Assembly (NCBI GenBank): GCA_964511535.1
Contig: CAZEFW010000102.1
Location: 1 to 32,441 of the forward strand
Direction of reading: 5' to 3'
DNA length: 32,441 bases
From: CAZCFB01 sp964511535
Lineage (GTDB): Bacteria > Myxococcota_A > Polyangia > GCA-2747355 > CAZCFB01
Part shown: positions 8,910-16,512 of the stretch, in pieces
Numbering within the stretch: position 1 is the first letter of the stretch
Layout of the letters: each line of letters begins with the position of its first letter
The notes under the pieces: model-generated
What the model was told of the DNA's origin: nothing
The model's input: only the letters and a program-made list of their open reading frames with translations
Databases searched by the model: none
Made by a program: the position numbers and the translations under genes

Positions 8910-10556
8910 TCAGGGAGTGAGCAGGGCAGCCTTGATGGCCTGGGCCTTGTCCTTGGCCGGTTGCTGGCGCCAGACGATGGCGAACGTGGCGCTGTTGAGC
9001 GCCAGGGCGACGGGGTTGGCAGCTCTGTAGCTGCTGGCGATGGTGAAGGGAGGGTTGGCGGGGGCCCTGTCCCAGACCGACAAGTGGATTCCCCTGTCCT
9101 CGAAGCGAACTGCTTTGACGGCTGTCTGCTCGTCGCGGGTGTCGCCCTCGCCGTACACCAGGACGCACATCTTGCCGGCGCAGGCCACCCGGGGATTGAT
9201 GTCCAGCTTCTTGCTGTTGGCCAGCACGAACCCGCCCTTGTCGGTGGACTTGAGCCCGTACTTGTCCGCGGTGACGCGGGCGCCATAGATGTCGGTGTTG
9301 GCCTTGCGGTTGTCCTCCCACACCACCATGTACTTGTGATCGTAGCTGGTCTGGCCCTTGACGAAAGCCACGTCGGGCCGGTAGCTGGCCTTGGCGCCCG
9401 AGTATGAGATGGGGCTCCCGTAGCTGCCGCTGAGCACGCCGCTGCCGTAGACCTGGCGGCCGTAGATCATCGAGCCACCGCCGTCGGGCGAGGTGCGCCA
9501 CACCACCAGGTAGTCCTGGCCGTCGGTGGCGATGGCGGGCTGGTAGTCCTGGTGGGTTCCTTGCTGGTTGCTGATCAGGACGCTCTTGGCGCTCAGGGTG
9601 AACCAGCTTGCCTTTGCGGTCAGCTTCATGCCATGGATCCGCGGCGCGGCCGGGTTGGTGAGATCGGACCAGACCACCAGGCAGGACCACTCGGTGCCCG
9701 CCTGCCGGCAGGCGATGGCCGGCCTGTTCTGGGCTCCGGCGCCGTTGGGGTTCACCTTGGCGCCGCGCTTGACCGAGGCCGTGCCCGCCAGGTCTACCGG
9801 CGTGGCGTAGACCTTGTTGATCTTGTTCTTCAGATCCCTGCCGTCGTCCCAGGCCAGGACCACCCTCTTGTCCATGGTGGCCATGTCGGGGGCCTGCTGA
9901 TAGTAGGCGCCGAGATCCGTGAGGTTCACCGCCCCGCCGGAGATCATCGGCGTGAGCAGCTTGGTCCCCAGCGCCTGTACATACAAATTGTCGATGACGT
10001 TGGCCTTGGAGTGCGCGTCGGCCCAGGTGACCATGATGCGCCCGCCGCCGTGGGCGTTGTAGGCGGCCCGGGGGGCAGCCTTGCTGTCCTTGTGCAGCGT
10101 GGCGACGTCCTTCTTGGCGTGCTCCAGCTTGTAGCAATATTTATCCGAGATGCTCGTGCAGGCCACGCAGAGCAGGTAGCCGCCAGTGTTGTTGTTGTAC
10201 TCGGTGCAGTCGGCTCCCCCGAAGAGGGTCTTGTCGCATTTTTCGCCATGCTCCAGCCTGCCGTTGTTGCACTTCGCCGGGCCATCTGCGTAGGCGATCC
10301 CCTGGTCCTTCTTGTGGGTGCCCTGCTCGCGGATGATTCGCTGGTCCAGCCAGCCGCCCTCGGGGCCAGGCCCCTTGTCCGCGGGCACCCGGTCCACGCA
10401 AGTTTTGTCAGCACCACATTTCTGGTGGGGCGGGCAGTCCGGATCGCCGGAGCACTTGTAGCCGCCCGCCGGATCGGTGAGCTCGGGGTTGAAGCACGCG
10501 GACGCCAGCCCCGCTGCCAGGAGCAACGGCAGGGACAGCAGCGTGGAGGCGCGCAT
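8910..10556 (-). CDS. Surface lipoprotein with repeated beta-propeller-like blades, unknown function
   Basis: The gene starts at 10556, where its ATG overlaps the upstream TGA (TGATG), so the two genes are probably translationally coupled. The 548-residue product has a lipoprotein-like signal ending L-A-S-A-C (C21). A Cys-rich segment follows (CSGDPDCPPHQKC and NNGRLEHGEKCD, a motif common in myxobacterial surface proteins). The body contains at least four repeats built on (R/Q)P.(I/V)A followed by (L/M)VVW.(D/T) and an IYG(A/R)-type strand, at about 280-480, resembling the blades of FG-GAP-like or kelch-like propellers. There is no recognisable catalytic site. The likely role is binding or adhesion at the cell surface, by inference from architecture. 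A start 20 codons further up would read into the preceding gene and is rejected. Confidence 0.8.
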   Translation of the reverse strand: MRASTLLSLPLLLAAGLASACFNPELTDPAGGYKCSGDPDCPPHQKCGADKTCVDRVPADKGPGPEGGWLDQRIIREQGTHKKDQGIAYADGPAKCNNGRLEHGEKCDKTLFGGADCTEYNNNTGGYLLCVACTSISDKYCYKLEHAKKDVATLHKDSKAAPRAAYNAHGGGRIMVTWADAHSKANVIDNLYVQALGTKLLTPMISGGAVNLTDLGAYYQQAPDMATMDKRVVLAWDDGRDLKNKINKVYATPVDLAGTASVKRGAKVNPNGAGAQNRPAIACRQAGTEWSCLVVWSDLTNPAAPRIHGMKLTAKASWFTLSAKSVLISNQQGTHQDYQPAIATDGQDYLVVWRTSPDGGGSMIYGRQVYGSGVLSGSYGSPISYSGAKASYRPDVAFVKGQTSYDHKYMVVWEDNRKANTDIYGARVTADKYGLKSTDKGGFVLANSKKLDINPRVACAGKMCVLVYGEGDTRDEQTAVKAVRFEDRGIHLSVWDRAPANPPFTIASSYRAANPVALALNSATFAIVWRQQPAKDKAQAIKAALLTP

Positions 10557-11281
10557 CAGAAGCGCCAGCCGGCTGTGACCCCCGCGCCCTGCGGCGAGAG
10601 CGCCGGAGCGAGCCACGCGGCCTGCTGCTCCTTGTCCCCGCCGAGCATGTCGATGATGACCAGCGTCGCGCCCGCTGCCAGGGCCGCGCCGCCCACGGCG
10701 AGGCCGACGATGGCGCCCAGCTCCAGGCCGTCGCCCTTGTCCAGCTCATCCTGCATCTCGGGGTAGGTCAGCTTCTTGTCGCGGTAAGCGTCCTCCACCT
10801 CGCCCTGCTTGCTCATGGCCATGCCGCCCAGCACGCCGCCCGCCACCAGTCCGGCGGCCCCGACGCCCACCAGCACATAGCCGGCCAGGCGCATGGTGTT
10901 GCTCCGCTCCGCGGGGGGCGGGGCGACCACGGGCTTCTGCTTTGCCTTCTGCGCTTCCAGCTTGGCGATCTTGGCGCGCACCTCGGCGGCGTTCTGCGGG
11001 TTCGACTTGAGGTACTCCTCGTAGTGGGCGATGGCCTTGTCCGGCTCGCCCATGCCCTCGCGGCAGCGGCCCATGTTGTAGAGCAGCTCCGGTCGCTTGG
11101 AGTACTTGTACGACTCACCGAACTGCTCCAGCGCCCGGGCGTAGTCGCCGCGCTTGTACAGCTCGGCGCCGAGCTTGTAGAACTTCTTGGCCAGCTCCAC
11201 GTCTGTCTTGCCAGCCAGGCTTTCCCCGGGGGCTGTCAGCAGCACCGCCGCCGCCAGCACCGCTCCGATCATTGAACGCAT
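10556..11281 (-). CDS. Secreted or membrane-tethered TPR protein
   Basis: The product is 241 residues from the ATG at 11281. It has a cleavable signal peptide ending SLA|GKT and then about two and a half tetratricopeptide repeats (about 27-100), seen as A..F...(A/S)Y and LLYNMGRCREGMGEPDKAI. A Lys/Ala/Pro linker precedes two hydrophobic Gly/Ala helices (about 130-152 and 184-208), and the tail ends in GWRF. This arrangement is common in Myxococcota, where the TPR part is periplasmic and the tail is in the membrane. No clear Shine-Dalgarno sequence is seen. The gene is the first of a coupled pair with the propeller lipoprotein, which suggests that the two partner in the envelope. Confidence 0.8.
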   Translation of the reverse strand: MRSMIGAVLAAAVLLTAPGESLAGKTDVELAKKFYKLGAELYKRGDYARALEQFGESYKYSKRPELLYNMGRCREGMGEPDKAIAHYEEYLKSNPQNAAEVRAKIAKLEAQKAKQKPVVAPPPAERSNTMRLAGYVLVGVGAAGLVAGGVLGGMAMSKQGEVEDAYRDKKLTYPEMQDELDKGDGLELGAIVGLAVGGAALAAGATLVIIDMLGGDKEQQAAWLAPALSPQGAGVTAGWRF

Positions 11282-11324
11282 GAGGCGAGCATAGCAGAGA
11301 GCGCCCAATCCTCGCGCCAACGAA

Positions 11325-11367
11325 AATATGTCAAGTGGTGGGGTCAGACCCCCCTATATGACATATT
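11325..11367. repeat. REP-like palindrome, copy 1
   Basis: This 43-bp hairpin has outer arms AATATGTCA (11325-11333) and TGACATATT (11359-11367). Its inner stem is GGGGT/ACCCC around the loop CAG, with two mismatches and G-T pairs between the two stems. A GTGG tetranucleotide lies just before the inner stem, as in REP elements mobilised by REP-associated tyrosine transposases (RAYTs). No transposase gene is in the window. Confidence 0.75.
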
Positions 11368-11383
11368 CGCCAGCCGCCCGGAT

Positions 11384-11426
11384 AAAATGTCAAGTGGTGG
11401 GGTCAGACCCCCCTACTTGACATTTT
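11384..11426. repeat. REP-like palindrome, copy 2
   Basis: The second 43-bp copy lies 16 bases after the first and shares the core from TGTCAAGT through GACCCCCCTA. Its outer arms are a perfect 12-bp pair (AAAATGTCAAGT 11384-11395, ACTTGACATTTT 11415-11426), enclosing GGGGT/ACCCC and the loop CAG. It ends 31 bases before the helicase start. The outward arm contains a consensus -35 hexamer, TTGACA (11417-11422), but no good -10 sits at 17 bp. Confidence 0.8.
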
Positions 11427-11457
11427 GGGTGGGGGTGGCCGTGGTACGGTCCGGGGC

Positions 11458-13791
11458 ATGGGGCTGCCCGCGGATCTGCCCATATGTGAAGTTGAACAGG
11501 GGGTGCGCGATGCGTTGCGTCGGGGGCCGGTGGTGATCACCTCGCCCACGGGCAGCGGCAAGAGCACCTGGGTCCCGCTGTGGGCGGCCGACCTGCACGG
11601 CTCAGCGCTGGTGGTGGAGCCGCGCCGGGTGGCGTGCCGTAGCCTGGCCCGGTTCGTGGCCGGCGCCACCGGCGGGAGGCTGGGGCAGCAGGTGGGCTAC
11701 GCCGTGCGCCACGATGACCGCCTGGGGCCCGATACCCGCGTGGCGTATGTCACGCCGGGGCTGGCGCTGCAGATGGCCGCGGGCGACGGCCTGGCTCGCT
11801 TCGGCTGCGTGCTGCTGGACGAGTTTCACCAGCGCAGCCAGGAGGTTGACCTGCTGCTGGCGCTGCTGCGCGCCCGGGGCGAGCGCCGGCTTGGCGTGCT
11901 GTCGGCCACCCTCGACGGCCGGCGCGTGGCGGACCACATGGACGCCACCCTGGTGGCGGCCGAGGGGCGGCTGTACCCGGTGCAGGTGCGCCACCTGGGC
12001 GACGATCCGGTGCCGTCCGGTCGCGGCCTACCCGAGCGGGTGGCGGCGGCCCTGGGGCGCCTGCGCGGCGGCGAGGGCGACGTGCTGATCTTCCTGCCCG
12101 GCAAGCCGGAGATCGGCGCCTGCCTGCGTCACCTGGCCGGGCACCCCGAGTTCGAGCCGCTGCCCCTGCACGCCCAGCTGTCCCACGACGAGCAGGACCG
12201 CGCGTTCGTGCCGGCCGCGCGACGGCGGGCCATCCTGAGCACCAACGTGGCAGAGACCTCGGTCACCCTGCCCGGGGTGCGGGCGGTGATCGACTCCGGC
12301 CTGGTGCGCCGAACGGTGTATCGCGAGGGCCGCGGCGCCCTGGCCACCACCCCGGTGGCCATGGACGCGGCCGACCAGCGCGCAGGCCGGGCAGGTCGCC
12401 TGGCTCCCGGCGTCTGCCTGCGCCTCTGGAGCGAGGCGGGCATGCTGGAGCAGCAGACGCCGCCGGAGATCCTGCGCGAGGACCTGTCCCAGCTGGTGCT
12501 GCACGCGGCGCAGCTCGGCCACCGGGCCGAGGCGCTGCCCTGGCTCGATCCGCCGCGGGATTTTGCCCTGGCCGACGCCCACGAGCTGCTCGTCTCCCTC
12601 GGGCTGCTGGATGAGGCGGGGGGCATGACCCCGGCCGGCCGTCAGGTGGGGCGCCTGCCGGTGGATCCGGTGCTGGGACGGCTGCTGCAGGCCTCGAAGA
12701 GAGCGGGCGCCCTGCCGGACATGATCCCGCTGGTGGCCGCGCTCTCCCTGGGCGGCCCGCTCTTTTTGCCCGGGCACCCGCGGCCCCCGGAGGATGGCCT
12801 GGACGATCCGCTCACCGCCAGCCGCTGCGATGCCGAGGCCCACGTGCTCGCCCTGCGGCGTCCGAAGCTCGCGCGGGGCAGGGTGCGTCCGGAGGCCCTG
12901 GCCGAGGCGCGGCGCGTCGCGCGGCAGCTGCACAGGAGCCTGGACGCGCGCCCTGCGCCGGAGCAGGCGGCCGTTGATCGTGATGCGCTGGCGCGGGCAG
13001 TGCTGGCGGCGCTCCCCCTGGCCGCCTTCGCCCGCCGGCCACGAAAGGCCGAGGCGTGGGGCAACGGCAAGGTTGAGCTGCGGCTGGGGCGCGACACATT
13101 GATCCAGGACCGGGTCCCCACGGTGCTGGCCGTTGACCAGCGCCTCACCGTGGAGCGGGGCCGGTCGGTGCGCAGGTACGCCACATGCGCCATGCCCGTG
13201 ACCCCCGCCTGGCTCCGGCGCCACGGCGCGGGCCGCCAGCAGGTGGTGGGCGTGCGGGTCAAGCAGGGGGTGCTCCTGGCCCGGATGCGCTGGCTCATCG
13301 GCACCACCAGCCTCGAGGAGCAGGAGCAGGTCCCGCGAGGGGACGCCGCGGCCAGCGCCCTGCTGCGACTGCTGCGCGAGGAGCGCTACATGGCCGCGGA
13401 GGTGCAGGCCGCCCGGCGCGAGGTGGAGGCGTTCGTGCTGCGCGAGATCCTGGAGGGGCGCCCCCGGCCGCAAGGCTTCGAGCCGTGGCTGGAGCGGCGC
13501 GTAACGAGCCTCGACTTCGACGACGGCGAAGATCTGGCGCTGCTCACCGCCGGGGACCTGGCCCCGGGCCTGCTCGAGGCGTTCGAGCTCCAGGAGGTGG
13601 AGCGCCGGTTCCCGCCCACCCTCTCCCTGGGCGGACAGCGCCTGCGCCTGACCTACGACCCCGCCGGCCGCCGTGTCACCCTGCGCGCCTCACGCCCGGG
13701 ACATGCCCCGCCGCGCCGGGACTTCCTGCCCCGCTGGCCCGGCTGGCGGCTGATGTATGACAACGGCAAGCACGTGGTGGAGATCCCATGA
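11458..13791 (+). CDS. hrpB: ATP-dependent DEAH-type RNA helicase, HrpB family
   Basis: This 777-residue superfamily 2 helicase shows Walker A SPTGSGKST (K35), the DEFH box typical of HrpB (121-124), the SATLD motif III, NVAETSVTLPGV and motif VI QRAGRAGR (from 307), followed by the HA2 helical region. HrpB unwinds structured RNA, but its cellular substrate is poorly known. The N-terminal two thirds match the family well. The C-terminus is divergent: it ends GWRLMYDNGKHVVEIP instead of the usual HrpB tail with its Trp-Pro-Glu-Asp-Pro motif. The ATG at 11458 is preferred over the TTG at 11425, which lies inside the REP palindrome. Its stop overlaps the next start by four bases (ATGA). Confidence 0.85.
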   Translation: MGLPADLPICEVEQGVRDALRRGPVVITSPTGSGKSTWVPLWAADLHGSALVVEPRRVACRSLARFVAGATGGRLGQQVGYAVRHDDRLGPDTRVAYVTPGLALQMAAGDGLARFGCVLLDEFHQRSQEVDLLLALLRARGERRLGVLSATLDGRRVADHMDATLVAAEGRLYPVQVRHLGDDPVPSGRGLPERVAAALGRLRGGEGDVLIFLPGKPEIGACLRHLAGHPEFEPLPLHAQLSHDEQDRAFVPAARRRAILSTNVAETSVTLPGVRAVIDSGLVRRTVYREGRGALATTPVAMDAADQRAGRAGRLAPGVCLRLWSEAGMLEQQTPPEILREDLSQLVLHAAQLGHRAEALPWLDPPRDFALADAHELLVSLGLLDEAGGMTPAGRQVGRLPVDPVLGRLLQASKRAGALPDMIPLVAALSLGGPLFLPGHPRPPEDGLDDPLTASRCDAEAHVLALRRPKLARGRVRPEALAEARRVARQLHRSLDARPAPEQAAVDRDALARAVLAALPLAAFARRPRKAEAWGNGKVELRLGRDTLIQDRVPTVLAVDQRLTVERGRSVRRYATCAMPVTPAWLRRHGAGRQQVVGVRVKQGVLLARMRWLIGTTSLEEQEQVPRGDAAASALLRLLREERYMAAEVQAARREVEAFVLREILEGRPRPQGFEPWLERRVTSLDFDDGEDLALLTAGDLAPGLLEAFELQEVERRFPPTLSLGGQRLRLTYDPAGRRVTLRASRPGHAPPRRDFLPRWPGWRLMYDNGKHVVEIP

Positions 13792-14576
13792 CCGCCCTGG
13801 CCCTCGCACCATCGCCCCGAACCCTGTGCCTGGCGGGGCTGCTGTGCGCCACCCTGGCTGGCGGCGTTGCCCGCGCCACGCCCTGCGCGGAGACCTCGGC
13901 GCCTGGCGCGTGGAAGACACCGATACAGGGCGTCATCCAGGCCCTTGTCGCCTCCCGTGACGCCCCGATGAGCGGCTTGCCCCCGCGGGTGGCGCGGGTG
14001 GTCGAGGCCATGCGCGAGGTGACCAAGCTGTGGCCGCCCTCGCTGGACAACGCCACCGTGCGCAAGGGGAAGCTGGCAGCGGTGGTCACGGTGCGCGGGC
14101 TCAAGGGTGGCCGGCGCGCCCTGTTCGTCTTCGAACTGGTGGAGCGAAAAGGGTGCTGGACCTGGGGCGGGCGCCGCAGCCGGGTTCTGCTGAGCCAGTG
14201 CTCTGCCGAGAGCGTGCCCGCCTGCGTGGACGGCCGGCTTGCGGCCCTGCCCAACACCTCCCTGGACCGTCGCCAGGCTGGCTACGGCGCGGTGGACCGC
14301 GCCCTGGACCGGCGCCGCAAAAAGAAGGCGGCGGAGCGGTCCCCTTTCGGGATGGTGGGCGGCGGGTTGACCACCTCATCGCTCTCTCCGGTGATCCTGG
14401 ACGATGCCTTGCGCACCCGGGGCGCGCCCGAACTCAGGGCCCGGGGCTGCCTCGGCTCATGCCGAAACCAGGTGGGGGACGACACCCTCGGGAAGGTGAC
14501 CCTGCGCCACAGGCGCGGGCGGTGGCGCGAGGTGCGTCCAGCGAAGCAGCAGAAGGAGACGACGAAGAAGCGCTGA
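13788..14576 (+). CDS. Secreted protein of unknown function, coupled to hrpB
   Basis: The 262-residue product begins with a signal peptide that plausibly ends at VARA|TPC, so it is exported to the periplasm or outside. The mature part has several Cys residues (including CWTWGG, SQCSAE and CLGSCRNQVGD, which could form disulfides) and a very basic, Lys/Arg-rich C-terminus. No family is recognised. Its start codon overlaps the hrpB stop (ATGA), which normally signals translational coupling, although an exported protein and a cytoplasmic helicase have no obvious shared task. It converges on the next gene with a single base between stop codons. Confidence 0.75.
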   Translation: MTALALAPSPRTLCLAGLLCATLAGGVARATPCAETSAPGAWKTPIQGVIQALVASRDAPMSGLPPRVARVVEAMREVTKLWPPSLDNATVRKGKLAAVVTVRGLKGGRRALFVFELVERKGCWTWGGRRSRVLLSQCSAESVPACVDGRLAALPNTSLDRRQAGYGAVDRALDRRRKKKAAERSPFGMVGGGLTTSSLSPVILDDALRTRGAPELRARGCLGSCRNQVGDDTLGKVTLRHRRGRWREVRPAKQQKETTKKR

Positions 14577-14577
14577 G

Positions 14578-15519
14578 CTACTGCAGCACGTACGTGATCA
14601 TGTTGTCGTCGGTGGTCAGGTTGGTCCCCCGGTAGGTCAGCGTGTTGTTCTTGACGCAGTAGTAGTAGCTCTTGGTCACGCCCATGGTGCCCTTGATGGT
14701 GGCGATGCCGCCCTTGGACGACCAGGTGCCGCTGTCGCTGGTCTTGACCGGCAGCGTCACCTTGCACTTGCAGGCGTTGCCCACCTTGCTGCAGGTGGCC
14801 TTGGCGCCCTTGACCAGGCTGGCGATGATCCCCTGGGCCACGACGCAGCTCTTGGTGATGCCGAGGCAGGAGAACGGCACGAGGACGGTGGACGTCACCA
14901 CGCCCGAGACGTTGCGCGTCATCTTACCCCCCTGCAACGTCAGCTTGCCGCTGGTCAAGGCGTAGGCGGTGTTGCTCGCCTTGAAGGTCGGGCACAGCTT
15001 CTTGAAGTTGTTGAAGATGGCCAGGTTGACGCAGCCCGCCTTGTAGGTCCACTTGCCCACGGCGTTACCCCCGCAGGCGTTCTTGAGGCCGAAGCCGGGG
15101 ATGCACTTGATGGGCGGCGGCGCGCCCTTGTCCGGCGGGGGCTTGATCCCCTTGTCAGGCTTTGGCGGCTGGCCCTTGTCTTGCTTCGGCTTGATCCCCT
15201 TGTCGGGCGGCGGCTTGACGTTTATGTCCTTGTTCGGCTTGACGCCCTTGTCTTGCTTGGGCTTTGTGCCGGTGTCCTTGTTCGGCTTGACGCCCTTGTC
15301 CTGCTTGGGCTTCGCGCCGGTGTCCTGCTTCGGATTGACGCCGCCGTCCTTCTTCTTCGGCCCCGTGTCCTTGTTCATCTCGAAGTCGGAGCCGACACCC
15401 TGGTCCGCGGGCGTGCCGGTGGTGTCATCGGAGCAGGCGACGGCGGTGGCGAGCAGCAGCCCGGCGCACAGGCCGACGACGGCCCAGGCGGATCCACCCC
15501 CGAAACGGTTCATGACCAT
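14578..15519 (-). CDS. Surface lipoprotein with Lys-Pro-Asp octapeptide linker and C-terminal beta domain
   Basis: The start at 15519 has GGGAGG seven bases upstream and gives 313 residues. A lipoprotein signal ends A-V-A-C (C29). Residues 51-137 form a low-complexity spacer of about ten DxGxxPxx octapeptides. The last 175 residues contain conserved-looking Cys residues and short beta strands with many Thr, Ser and Gly (for example GKLTLQGG, TSTVLVPFSC, TLTYRGTNL). The C-terminal domain resembles an exposed beta-sandwich, but I cannot name it. The architecture (lipid anchor, charged spacer, globular head) fits display on the outer membrane. Confidence 0.8.
   Translation of the reverse strand: MVMNRFGGGSAWAVVGLCAGLLLATAVACSDDTTGTPADQGVGSDFEMNKDTGPKKKDGGVNPKQDTGAKPKQDKGVKPNKDTGTKPKQDKGVKPNKDINVKPPPDKGIKPKQDKGQPPKPDKGIKPPPDKGAPPPIKCIPGFGLKNACGGNAVGKWTYKAGCVNLAIFNNFKKLCPTFKASNTAYALTSGKLTLQGGKMTRNVSGVVTSTVLVPFSCLGITKSCVVAQGIIASLVKGAKATCSKVGNACKCKVTLPVKTSDSGTWSSKGGIATIKGTMGVTKSYYYCVKNNTLTYRGTNLTTDDNMITYVLQ
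15109..15348. repeat. 24-bp tandem repeats encoding a DxGxxPxx linker
   Basis: Roughly ten degenerate 24-bp units encode the octapeptides DTGAKPKQ, DKGVKPNK, DTGTKPKQ, DKGVKPNK, DINVKPPP, DKGIKPKQ and relatives. Two adjacent 48-bp double units (KPKQ plus KPNK types) are nearly identical, indicating recent duplication. Copy number is likely to vary between strains. Confidence 0.8.
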
Positions 15520-15601
15520 GATTTCCTCCCAGTTTTAAGCGATCAGGGCGCCCATGTTAGCACGGCCGGATCAGGGGAGGTGTGACGCGGATCGCCGCCG
15601 C

Positions 15602-16306
15602 CTACTGGCGCTGGGCGTCCCGCTGCATGCCAGTGCGGATGCGGGCCGCAGCCTCCAGCGCGTCCTGGTACACGGCGATGTCCGCCTGGTTGGCCAGCAC
15701 CAGCAGGCCGTCGATGCCGCCCCGGGCGATACGCCGGGCCACTCGTTCGGCAGCGTGCCGCTGCCCCAGCCGGGCGCCCGCGTCCCGCAGCAGGCCGTGC
15801 AGCATGCCTCCTGGCCGGGCGTCGCTGGCGAAGTTGCTGCTGGCCGTGGGATCCAGCAGCAGGCGCGGTGAGGCCTGGTTGTCCACCGCGTAGTAGTGGA
15901 AGCTCACCTTGCCCTCGGCCCCCCAGTCGAACGCGCCCTTGCCGGACGAGTCGAGGGTCAGCTTCAGCCCGCCTGCCCGGCCGATCTTCTTGAGCAGCAT
16001 GCGGGTGGACTCGCGGCAGGTCCACGAGTCGGCGTACTTCTTCTGGGCCGCGACCTGGTTCTTGATCACATTGCTTCGGGGCATCTTCACCGCGGTCTTC
16101 TTGTGCACGAGGCTGCGGTGCACGGTGATCCCCGCGCGGATGGTGCGGGTCCGCTGCCGGTGGTTGACCTTGCCCTTGCCCGGCGTCTTGAAGCCGGTCT
16201 GCTTCAGGGCGCTGCGAAGGTCGTAGGGCCTGGCGTGGGATGGCGAGGGCGTCAGCAGGAGCAGCGCGAACATGGTGAAAAGCAGGAGCGGGGTACGTGA
16301 GGCCAT
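15602..16306 (-). CDS. Secreted protein of unknown function, 234 aa
   Basis: The ATG at 16306 gives a strong signal peptide (MASRTPLLLFTMFALLLLTP, then SPSHA|RPY). A longer frame reaching 16471 would bury this signal and is rejected. The mature part begins with a very basic, Thr/Arg/Lys-rich region, then WTCRESTRMLLKKIGRAGG. A short strand-rich segment (GKVSFHYYAVDNQAS) and an Ala/Arg-rich helical C-terminus follow. No domain is recognised. A ribosome site is not obvious. The gene is divergent from the outer-membrane barrel gene at 16513, and the 206-bp space between them shows only short inverted repeats and no convincing promoter. Confidence 0.7.
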   Translation of the reverse strand: MASRTPLLLFTMFALLLLTPSPSHARPYDLRSALKQTGFKTPGKGKVNHRQRTRTIRAGITVHRSLVHKKTAVKMPRSNVIKNQVAAQKKYADSWTCRESTRMLLKKIGRAGGLKLTLDSSGKGAFDWGAEGKVSFHYYAVDNQASPRLLLDPTASSNFASDARPGGMLHGLLRDAGARLGQRHAAERVARRIARGGIDGLLVLANQADIAVYQDALEAAARIRTGMQRDAQRQ

Positions 16307-16512
16307 GCACCCGTATCTTGCAACCGCAATGCCACCCCGGTGCGCTGCTGTGTTTTCAACAGTTTCGGTGGGTTGCAGCGTTCTTCCTGCTTCGAGCCCG
16401 GACACCCCACTGGCCACCTCACCGGACTCCGGCCGGATCCCTCTCCGGATCCCGGTGCAGCCACGGGGCAAAATGTGGCGAGCCGGCGCCTTCCCCGGCT
16501 ATCATCCCTGCC

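Noticed and set aside
11384..11426. Rho-independent terminator for hrpB's upstream neighbour
   Set aside because: The stem is followed by TTTT, but the neighbour is transcribed away from it, and the near-identical second copy next door fits a REP pair better.
16297..16512. Extended N-terminus of the outer-membrane barrel protein
   Set aside because: The extra 72 residues would bury the signal peptide that starts at 16513 and have no domain or ribosome site.
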